Position numbers and translations under genes: made by a program. DNA of 64,000 nucleotides from Macrotrachela quadricornifera (taxonomy: Eukaryota > Rotifera > Eurotatoria > Philodinida > Philodinidae), in contig JAJEKB010021159.1 in assembly GCA_022393335.1 (NCBI GenBank), positions 543,912 to 607,911 of the forward strand, written 5' to 3'. The notes beneath the pieces were generated by a model. It was not told where the DNA came from and searched no databases. It was given only the letters and a program-made list of their open reading frames with translations. Positions 55,254 through 64,000 of this stretch are shown piece by piece; positions within the stretch are counted from its first letter, which is position 1; each line of letters begins with the position of its first letter.

Positions 55254-56411
55254 AGGTCTTCAAATCGTTGCAATCTCCTAGAGATTTTACGTTGGGCTTT
55301 AACAACAGATTCGATAGTAAAATCTATTTTTAAGGATAGTAGCAGTAATGCTACATATCTTAGTCATGATATTCAACATGAGTTGTTAAATATTATGGCA
55401 AATCAGATTCGATAAAAGATCTCCTATATGGTAATTACTATTCTTTATAGCGCTTTCTTTTATTAAAAGGATAATGTTTCAGATTTTAGTTAAATAATCA
55501 AATGTATGCAGTGATGATACATGAATGAAAAGATGTTAGTGGAAAACAATAACTTTCTATTGTTATACGCTTTACACCAGATAATGGAAACACTCAGATC
55601 AAAGATCAGAGCGTAGTGTCAGAAATTTTTTGCGTTTTATTCATTTGGGAGAGTTTGATGCTGCTACACTATTATCAAGAGTTGTCGAATTTTTGTCTTT
55701 TTTAAATATACCATTGGCATCTTGCATTGCATTGTGCTTTGATGAGTATATGTCATGCAGTTTTCGAGATAATAGCTAAAAACGTTTTTGTGTATATTTA
55801 ACTATAGCGCGGCAGTTATAAGCGGATGTAATGCTGAAGTGCATGTATTGTTAAGAAAAAATCACATGTCTAAAGGTATATACATATACTGTTCATGTCA
55901 TTGCCTAAATTTGGTTATCAACGACACTTGCAAAGCAGTGCCTTATATGAATGATTACTTCTGTATTGTATCAACACATTATTCGTTTTTCACCGGATTA
56001 GGTGTAATAAATACATTTTTTAAAAAAGCTCAAGAAGATTTACAATTAGGTCAGCTATTCGTTCTTAGCTTTAAATTTATCATTTTCTTCGGTGCTTGTT
56101 TGTTATTGCCCCGCAATAATTGAGGGTGAGGGCGAGTGCAGGCTCACATCCGCAACTGAGGGTGTGAGGCTACGTTTATACTTATTCTCAATTATTGCTG
56201 GGCAGTAACAATGTCTGTATCATAAGTTACATGTGAAAGAAGTTTTTCGAAAATGAAGCTCATAAAAACATATACAAAAAATTTAATGAATGATGATTAT
56301 TATAGCGATTTAACAGTTTTAGCAACAAAGCGTTCATTTGAAATTGATTTTGAGAAAATGATAGATGCTTTTGCAAATAATCACAACAACCGTAGAATCA
56401 TTTTGCATTGA
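55254..56411 (+). pseudogene. Decayed hAT-type (ZMYM1/DUF4371-like) transposase
   Basis: Broken plus-strand frames, in order: NATYLSHDIQHELLNIMANQIR (DUF4371 N-terminal block), YIHLGEFDAATLLSRVVEFL, then YNSAAVISGCNAEVHVL ... GIYIYCSCHCLNLVINDTCKAVPYMNDY (the catalytic-domain CxxH-like CHCLNLV block), and finally TCERSFSKMKLIKTYTKNLMNDDYYSDLTVLA (the C-terminal hAT dimerisation motif) with a stop at 56409-56411. Stops and frame changes separate the blocks. A G-rich inverted insertion (about 56100-56220) sits before the C-terminal block. It is inactive. Confidence 0.8.
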
Positions 56412-57784
56412 TGTCAACTTTTAACTTTTTTTTACAATAAACATACTGCGGCCTAAGGGTTTTTAAATCATGCATTTAAGAATCATGCTAGACTGTATAT
56501 TGTCCTGCAACTCATATATCCAACAAATCTAGATTAAATATATACGATTGATTTGTTCAGGAAAAATGTATTTATTTTATTTCCGAGGGTTTCAACTTAG
56601 GTAGGCTCAGCCCACTCTAGAATAAAATCCTGGCGCCGCCGCTAACTATGAGAATAGAATTGATTTATTTGTTCAGGAGTATTACCTTTTTTCTGAGAGA
56701 TATACTGAAGTTATTTTATTGGCGATTATCGAAAGATGTCAACACATTATATTAAAATCATGTTTTAATATTGATCAAAAATGATCACAAAGAAAAGAGT
56801 CGAAACGAGAATTGAGATCATGAAATGCATGAAGAAGATCAGCAGAAGAAATATATTCAAATAGATCGGTTTAATAACTCGTTAGTTAATGATTCAAGAT
56901 TCATATTTATTTTACATGCACTCTCAAATGTTACACACGTTGTGTCTCAGCAAAGAAAAAAACAAGCGTACTCAGTTCTTTTTTTTTCTCTCGCTTCCAC
57001 TAGAGAGGAGAGATACGGATAAAAAAAACTATTCTCATTTCTTCGAATCTCTAGATGCGAACTCTTCCAGAGACGAACAATCGATCAATAAGAGGAAAGC
57101 GCGTCAATTAGATTTTAAAATAAAACTGTTTTCATAGAATCCACATTTATAACTGAGACAGAGCATAGTTGTCAATAAAATGATTGAATAAAGCCATCAT
57201 ATTTAACTTAACCTGCTCAGATAAATCACTATTTGTACAATATTCGTCTCTTCCTGCAAGTATAAGGAATTGAAGATGGAAAATTTCTTCTAATTTGAAC
57301 TTGAAAGCCGAATTTTTATACAAAAAATTTAAAGAAATTTATACACGGTCTTGGTTTGTATAATTAATCCTAACACAAAACTCGTAAATAGCATACTGAA
57401 TTCATTATCAATATACACTGATCGTTGTGATAATAGTTCCGAGTTAATCAATATGCATGTGGGGTTCAATAAAAACGGTTTGGATCAGGTCACTTTTATA
57501 TTCAGAGCATCGTTCGTTCTCGATGACTAAATCTTTGACTCGTAAAACACAACTTTTTCCCGGGCTGAATCAACAACAGGTCATGGTGATTGGCAATCGG
57601 CTGCAATCATAAAACATCTGATGAAGATTTTGTGAACACTGGAACCCTAGATTCTCATTCTCACACCTCTCAATATACTCAAAAATAATCAAGCCAATCG
57701 GGAATATTATTATCAAGATATCAAGAACTTATATGAAAAAGAAAGTTCGATACATAAAAACTGTTCGTGTCCTTTCTACAAATA
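56412..57784. other. Intergenic stretch with an F-box gene fragment
   Basis: No intact gene. It contains the small minus-strand F-box relic annotated separately. Apart from that the frames are short and uninformative. Confidence 0.4.
56775..56906 (-). pseudogene. Fragment of an F-box-like gene (N-terminal end)
   Basis: Minus-strand sequence that parallels the first about 130 nt of the F-box-like gene at 52880. Blocks such as TGAAGAAGATCAGCA and GTTAATGATTCAAGATTCAT match with a few changes. It has stop codons, and the rest of the gene is absent. Confidence 0.6.
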
Positions 57785-58749
57785 ACGGGTGCGGCATAAA
57801 GAATAAAGGTTTCTGTATTTTGACTATAGGTTCTTTTGGTTTTGATCTTTCAAGCCGATTTTTTTACCAAAAGATGCGTCGTTAAATTCTCTACAAAAAG
57901 GTCATTAAGCTTGCTTCTAAAGTGAATTGGTAAGAAAATTTAGAAAACATTATCTAACACATAAAAGTAATCAACTTTCAAAGCTAGCAAATGTCTCGTG
58001 AATGGCTACTGCTCATATAACTGTTTCTAATCGTGATAATTTTTTTTTCGGCACAAAGTATAGGATAAAATACGGCGTAAAAAGCTCTACAAGGTGCATA
58101 TAAAATCATATTTTATATGTATAATCTTTGTTTATAAAATAGACAAAATCTTGTCAGACGAATTCTGGATTAGATCATTTTTGATCTTATGGAATTTTAC
58201 TTATTTTAAAAATAGAAGGTGCATATATAAGATAAACTGTTCGTTGTAGATAGTAGAGCTTTTGATGTTGTATCTTGTGGTATAGTTTATTTTCTTTTGA
58301 CCACTTATGTTATATAATAGAAAGGTCAAGAAGAAACATTAAACTCATAGTTCCCCAGAAGTTAATCTTATTTGGATCATCGAAAATTCGTCGGACAGAA
58401 TTTTGTCTATTTTATAAACAAAGATTATATATATATAATATGATTTTATATGTACCTTGTAGAGCTTTTCACGCTGCGTCTTATCCTTCAGTTTGTCCTT
58501 AAAATTGAGGTACTAGTTCCTAAAAAAAAGCGACACAAACATTCCTTAAATTTGAAAGTTGGTTACTTTTTATGTGTTAGATAATGTTTTCTAAATTTTC
58601 TTACCAATTCACTTTAGAAGCAAGCTTAATGACCTTTTTGTAGAGAATTTAACGGCGCATCTTTTGGTAAAAAAATCGGCTTGAAAGATCAAAACCAAAA
58701 GAAACTATAGTCAAAATACAGAAACCTTTATTCTTTATGCCGCACCCGT
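57785..58749. mobile_element. 965-bp near-perfect palindromic MITE, TA-flanked
   Basis: TA flanks at 57783-57784 and 58750-58751. Ends ACGGGTGCGGCATAAAGAAT and ATTCTTTATGCCGCACCCGT. Pairing extends through most of the length to near 58210-58330. Core-motif copies occur twice in each arm (about 57880 and 58080; 58455 and 58640). Size is close to the palindromes at 19.2 and 25.4 kb. Confidence 0.9.
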
Positions 58750-58752
58750 TAA

Positions 58753-59603
58753 TATACGTTAATCAGACAATTCAAACCAGAATTTTTCTTCATCTGTCAG
58801 TTCTGCAGTCATGTTTGTTCGATAATGCAGCATTTTACTTTTGATGCAGTATGATTCTAGTCGATTTGAGATTAACATCTGCAAGAATATGTAAAAGTAC
58901 ATAGTGAGTAGAAAAAATGAAAAACAATGATACTCACTCTTTCATTTAATTGATCTTCACAACGATTTAGAATAGTTAATGACTAAAAATTTCAATGAAA
59001 AATTGTATGAAACAAAGGTTGATAGAGAATTCAGTTAATACTTCATGTTTTATATTAATCTTAGAAGACAATGCTTTTCTATCTTGTATTTTATTTTACC
59101 AAAGTGAAATTTGTTTGGGAGTCTATAAAAATCAGCATGCTGCATTACAAATGAAATAAATAAAGATTAATATTACTTTGCTGTTTTTTAATGCATCTAA
59201 TATAAAATAGAATTCTAAGTTATTGATTTGATTCGATCAAAGATCTAACATCGAAAGTGTTTGTAAATAAATGACACAATGATTATAACAAAGATGAGAA
59301 TTACTCTTTGATTCGTCAATATGCTTGCTAAATGTCTTGTTCCTTTATATCCAATATTATTAGCACCAAGATCAAGTGTTTTGATGTTCTGCAATCAAAA
59401 TGATCAAGAAAAATATGAGATAAAGAAATCATGAGCAAAGAATTCACTTTGCTGTTTATCAATGCATCAGCTAATAGTTTTGCACCTTCATCACCAATAC
59501 AATTTGAACTAAGATCGAGTGTAATTAGAGACATATTTTCGTTGCAGAATGCTAATGAGAGATCTTGAATTCTTCTAATACCAATTTTATTGCCATCAAT
59601 ATC
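58753..59603 (-). pseudogene. Decayed leucine-rich-repeat exons
   Basis: Minus-strand LRR exons of the same type as those near 49 kb. 59448-59603 encodes DIDGNKIGIRRIQDLSLAF ... MSLITLDLSSNCIGDEGAKLLADAL; 59305-59388 encodes NIKTLDLGANNIGYKGTRHLASILTNQ. A third at about 59180-59262 (TLSMLDL then a TGA stop) also lacks an AG acceptor. A possible C-terminal piece (MTAELTDEEKFWFELSD) lies at 58765-58815. No upstream effector domain is found. Confidence 0.65.
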
Positions 59604-59750
59604 CTAACAGACTTGGTAGCAATATGATTAAGTAGACAAAAACAAATCTTAATTTTTTTATTACATTTATTTTATTGTATATATTTACTCTTGGTTTTCT
59701 GTTTTATATGGTGGATTATATTGCGGAAAAAAAACAAAGGACAAATGTAA

Positions 59751-60651
59751 ATGAGGTACTTTTTGCTGTTGAAAAACAACTTCCATTTTTTACAGTTCAT
59801 TGGGCACCCCTGTAGAGGACCTCAGGACTACCAAAGTTTTTTTTCAGAATTTTAGCGAATTTAGCATCATCTGATGCGGAAATTTATGTTGTTTTCGAAT
59901 TTTAAACTGAAATTTTTAAAAAATTTAGCCTTGGTAAAAAAAAAAATATGAAACCCCTTTCTGTAATACGCTTCCATCCCAGTATTTCCACTATCTGACC
60001 GTGTTCTCCAATTTTGTTCGTATTTTTGAAGTTATATTTGGAAAGAGCGTGAAAAACTGCATCGATCTATACATGGCATTCATTGGTTAGACACTTCTTT
60101 ATCCTACCTATATGGTGTTCAATGATCCAAAAGGTGATGTAATCCCAGTATTTACGGTATTGAATCATGCATTTTTTTTCTTGTTTCTGGAGTCATATTC
60201 GGAAAGAGCATGAAAAAGTGCAGCAATCTATATATGTCACTCATTGGTTAGAGATTTTTTGTTGGTTCTTTTGAATATTTGAACATAAAACTGACCAAAA
60301 CTCGACTTCAGACACCTTTTCTTTTTTATTTCTGATTGGGGAAGCAATTCTATACATTACTAAATGTATTTCACACTTTCGAATGGTGTCACTAGGTCAC
60401 TTGTGCTCGATAACTGGCAGTAGGTTTACCATAGCATCCTACAGTGAATCAAATTTTTTTTACCAAGGCTCAATTTTTTAAAAATTTCAGTTTAAAAGTC
60501 GAAAACAACATAAATTTCCGCATCAGATGATGTTAAATTCGCTAAAATTCTGAAAAAAATTTTTTGATGATCCTGAGGTCCTCTACAGGTGTGCCCAATG
60601 AACTGTGAAAAATGGAAGTTGTTTTTCAACAGCAAAAAGTACCTCATTTCA
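59751..60651. mobile_element. TIR element with about 190-bp arms
   Basis: Arms 59751-59941 and 60460-60651. GAGGTACTTTTTGCTGTTGA pairs with TCAACAGCAAAAAGTACCTC; CATCTGATGCGGAAATTTATG with its complement. The centre holds two direct copies of the core motif (about 60050 and 60210) within a roughly 150-bp direct repeat (GGAAAGAGCRTGAAAAAGTGCA-type, followed by TCTATA and CATTGGTTAGA). No gene. Confidence 0.8.
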
Positions 60652-61293
60652 CTCAGAATTTAATGCTGATTCCAAATCTATAATTCATTTTGAGAAATTT
60701 TTTGGGTGAGAAAATAGTCTTACCGCCATTTGTCCTTTATATGATAAACGAAATGAAATTCTTTGAAGCAATTTCTTTTTTTTTAAATTCTAAAAACGTC
60801 TAATATTGATTTGATACAATAAGAGTTTGTTGTTTTGAAAGTTTTTTGATATATTAACAAAATAAAGTTTTCAAAATTCTAGAAAACAGACAGTTTAATT
60901 TATTAATTTTTAAAACTATTATCATGAACTTTTTGTAACAGATTAATATTGTATAATTAAAAGAAAAAATAAAGATATATTTGTTAATATAAAATGGATA
61001 GTATAGATATGAATTGTGTCTACACTGTTTAAAACTGCTTGTGATAGGTCTTATCATATCAGTATCGATGAGAGAAGCAAAACCATCATCGTTATCTTCC
61101 ACCTATATGTATCACATTTCATTATATATATTAAGCAAAACTCTTTATTTTTTTCTTCACTTTCACAAGTTTGTTCTTCCCATTTGTGACATTTTATTAG
61201 ACAAAGCAACTAATTTATATCAACTACGTAAGTAGAAAATAAAATAAAGTTTGAAATATACGTTATTATTTCCTACATTTATAAAATGTAGTA
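60652..61293. other. Upstream region of the ADP-ribosyltransferase-kinase gene
   Basis: No separate gene supported. A possible 5' exon of that gene ends at a good donor (CTAC|GTAAGT, 61226) and would join to TAATGGC at 61292 in frame, adding residues such as DILLDKATNLYQL. Its own start is not clear, so I begin the coding region at the ATG at 61294. Confidence 0.35.
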
Positions 61294-63737
61294 ATGGCAA
61301 AAAAAGTTAATTATGAAATTAGCCGTCGTTTTCTTGATGCAAACGAAGAGCCTACTCAACAACTAAAGCCTATCGAAGGCTATGAAAAGAAACTGTTGGT
61401 ATCTCTCGAAGAATCTGTGAAATATATTAAAGATTTAGTGAATAGTGAACAAATGGCAGATTCACAAGGCAGCATACAAATAAAACAATTAGTGGGTGAT
61501 GAACATATAAAAAAATTAGCAAACGATCTTGACAGGAATATATGGTTGGCAAAACTCAGCTCAAACGAATCGAAGGATAATCTCACCCAAGATGAGTCGG
61601 CTGCCATTCGTCTTTATACAATGCAGTGGCAAAATTCAGATAGTAGTTTGTACACTGTTCTTAATAAAATTCTTCGCTCAGAGAATCGTGATATTCTCAA
61701 GCCATGGTTCTCGTATCTTAAACTTATTCTTACTGCATTATTTAAATTGCCATCAAAAAAAGGAATAATTTGGCGAGGTATTCGTGGAACTGTTAGTAAT
61801 GAATATCAAGAATATAAAATCTGGTGGGGCTTCAGTTCCTGCACTGAATCAGAGGTTGTAAGAGATCGATTTCTTGGGAACTCTGGTCAACGTACCATAT
61901 TTAAGATAAATTGTATAAATGGCAAAGCTATTCGGCATCATTCTGCGTTCGCGGATGAAGAAGAAGTTCTTCTAATGCCTGGTACTTATCTTCGGGTAAT
62001 AGACAAGATCACTTCAGCAGATGGTTTATGCACTATTCACTTACAAGAAACAACTGCTCCATACGAACTGTTAAAACCTCCATTCAGTTCACAGGGTAAG
62101 AAATTTAATTTAATATCTCAGAAAGTTTTTACCTTCGAGGCATTATGTTCTATTGCGGGTAAAAATTGGTCAAAAAAATGACCTTTACAAATAAACTCCA
62201 TGTTTGGAGCTAACTTGTCTATCCATGTTTTACCCTCAAGTTTTTGGTCCATATTTTATGATATGTGATAGAAACGCTGTATAACAAGTAATAATCAAAA
62301 AACTACTGTCTGTCTCTAAATAGAGGGTGTGAGGGTGAGGGTGAGGGTGGGTGATAAATCAGTATAAATGATGCTATAACACTCAGCATAGTCGAAAGCC
62401 TATTATTCGTTGATTTGAGCATCTAAAAAGTTGATAAAGGAGCACTGAATAGGTTAAAAATCAAGCATCTCAGGGCATTCAGTGTATGAGACCTAGCATC
62501 TCATAGGAAAGTCAGAAAAAGGTCAGGTTGGTTTTGTTCGGTAGAAAAAAGTAGGCCTATAAACTGGCATCCTCAGAATCAAAACAGTAATGGAAAATTT
62601 GACAACCACAATTTTGTAAAAATCTTCATTTCTAACAAAAAAGGGGGCAAGGGGGAACTCGAGTTTAGGTGTTTCAATGTTCCTAATATATCTCTTTCCA
62701 ATCGTGAAAACCACAGGTCTTTATCTTGTTTCTATCAAGAGTTATTCAAAAAGCCATGAGGTGCCTTCTATTATGAAACAGATGGTAGTTGTATTGAACA
62801 AAATTACTAGCAATTCATTTAGCTATCGACATTGTTAACATCTTTCATTTGCCTTTTTATTTTAGTCGATCTGGGCAACTCAATACTACAAATATTAGAC
62901 AGCAATCTCAAACTTAATGAAAAAATTGGTTCTGGAGGTTTTGGTACAGTTTATCGGGCTACATGGTTAATAAATGATGATGTAGTTGCTGTAAAAAAAA
63001 TACTTCCTATTCATTTAAACAAGGAAACTGAGCAAACATTTTTCAATGAGCTGTCAGTATTGAATCGTATTCGTTATCATCATATTGTCACTTATTATGG
63101 TGCATGCTTGGAGAAAGGAAAGTATGCATTGGTTATGGAATACACATCATTAGAATCATTGCATAAGATGCTACATCAACAGAAGGTAGAAACATCGTGG
63201 CCCGAAAGGTTGTCTATTGCTTTTCAAGCAGCTAAAGGAATCAATTTTTTACATCAGTGTCAACCTCAAATCTTACATCGTGACATCAAATCATTGAACT
63301 TTTTGTTAGAAAAACATAATGAAGGATATTCAGTCAAAATTTGTGATTTTGGTTTGGCTGAAACACGAAATGAAATAACACGTCAGACAAAAGGCAATAC
63401 TATTATGGCTTTTACATTACCATGGAGTGCTCCTGAAATATTGTGTTCAAAACCTTATACAGATAAGAGTGATATTTACAGTTTGAGTATAGTTTATTGG
63501 GAGCTAGCTACATACAAAAAGCCTTACGAAGATCATCATAATGACAATATTCGGGCATTCGTGATTGCTGGCGAACGTTTGGAAATACCAGATACTACAC
63601 CTTTGAATTTTCGTACAATCATTAAGCAATGCTGGGCACATAATCCAGGTGACCGACCTTCAAGTTCTCGTCTGATTGAAATAATTAAAGATTGTAGCCA
63701 AAAGCAAAGTGAGTCTCATACTTCTCCTTTTTTATAA
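61294..63737 (+). CDS. Predicted two-exon fusion: arginine-type ADP-ribosyltransferase plus protein kinase
   Basis: Exon 1 61294-62095, exon 2 62866-63737. Donor CAG|G|GTAAG and acceptor TTTATTTTAG; the phase-1 join reads PFSSQ-VDLGNS and stays open, giving 557 residues. The N-terminal transferase (about 105-265) has the R-S-E triad of arginine ADP-ribosyltransferases: R161 (IIWRGI), S181/S182 (WGFSSCTES) and E222-E-E224 (DEEEVLLMPG). The C-terminal kinase has GSGGFGTV, VAVKK, HRDIKSLN, DFGLAE and SAPEIL, a TKL-like set with all catalytic residues. It would use NAD+ and ATP respectively, on proteins. There is no signal peptide. The stop at 63737 may be bypassed: a donor-like CAAA|GTGAGT at about 63707-63713 could lead to another exon beyond the window. 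If unspliced, exon 1 ends at 62181. Confidence 0.75.
62096..62865 (+). other. Intron between the ADP-ribosyltransferase and kinase exons
   Basis: A 770-bp intron, long compared with the 50-70-bp introns of neighbouring genes. It contains a tandem GTGAGG tract (62326-62350) similar to that at 32850-32880. No other repeat is evident. Confidence 0.6.
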
Positions 63738-64000
63738 AATCTCACAATTTGAAGATGAACATGTCGACACCTAATTGTTATACGGACAAATTCTACTTTA
63801 CTAAAGAAGCAGAAAAAAATGTCACCTGATAAGACTAGAATTTCAACACTTACTAACAGTATTTTTAAATTGTATCAGTGTGAAGGATGCAAAAAAAGAG
63901 TAGTCGAAACTATATTCCTAACTGGAAGATATTTTATGTTCTGAGTTCTGGTGTTTAGAGCTTTATCGATGGAATATCGAACCATGTCAGCAACAATGCC
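63738..64000. other. Right edge of the window
   Basis: No gene supported. It may be the intron or 3' flank of the kinase gene. Confidence 0.35.

Noticed and set aside
62326..62350. GTGAGG run as a telomeric repeat
   Set aside because: Only a few units, inside an intron and not at an end; it does not match the TGTGGG-type telomere repeat I recall for bdelloids.
1..64000. CRISPR arrays, bacterial operons, rRNA genes
   Set aside because: No regularly spaced direct repeats with unique spacers, no ribosome-binding-site pattern and no rRNA-like stretch; spliceosomal introns show a eukaryotic genome.

Overview
This is a very AT-rich, intron-bearing metazoan window that looks like a rotifer, probably a bdelloid (Adineta/Rotaria-like). 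Reasons: Penelope-like, Tc1/mariner, hAT and non-LTR elements sit side by side; introns are short or element-swollen and GT-AG; and there are F-box-like, one-LRR-per-exon and arginine ADP-ribosyltransferase genes. Species cannot be fixed from sequence alone. Much of the window is mobile DNA, dominated by palindromic (foldback, long-TIR) elements flanked by TA where the ends can be read.

Layout: 1-2031 no gene, one GC-rich hairpin repeat. 2034-4028 complete Tc1-like transposon with 186-bp TIRs. 5008-5585 foldback element. 7244-8743 intronless Fe(II)/2-oxoglutarate dioxygenase fused to a WD40 propeller. 9577-14550 full-length non-LTR retrotransposon with a 17-bp target-site duplication. 15157-20160 four foldback elements. 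21620-34186 (minus) one predicted six-exon gene: signal peptide, GH18 chitinase-like domain, two ricin-type lectin domains, hedgehog-type Hint domain. All five introns are phase 1; four contain a palindromic element and the fifth one copy of a duplicated 390-bp repeat. 34500-39430 minisatellite palindromes. 41453-43281 (minus) Penelope-like reverse transcriptase split by a 354-bp MITE. 43270-43610 minisatellite. 44892-45291 assembly gap inside an inverted repeat. 46954-47780 three-exon membrane protein with a zinc ribbon. 48357-49380 LRR exons (minus). 50080-50640 gag-like relic. 51177-52880 F-box-like gene (minus). 53545-55040 two foldback elements. 55254-56411 decayed hAT-type transposase. 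57785-58749 palindromic element. 58750-59603 decayed LRR exons. 59751-60651 palindromic element. 61294-63737 two-exon fusion of an ADP-ribosyltransferase and a protein kinase.

The two multi-domain genes are the main biological content. The GH18-lectin-lectin-Hint gene predicts a secreted, carbohydrate-binding, self-processing protein. The ADP-ribosyltransferase-kinase gene predicts a signalling or immune-type effector. Both rest on splice sites read by eye whose phases agree exactly. A short sequence core (TCGATGCAG ... GCTCTACAA or GCTGATTCC) recurs in many otherwise unrelated palindromic elements and is the strongest unexplained non-coding signal.
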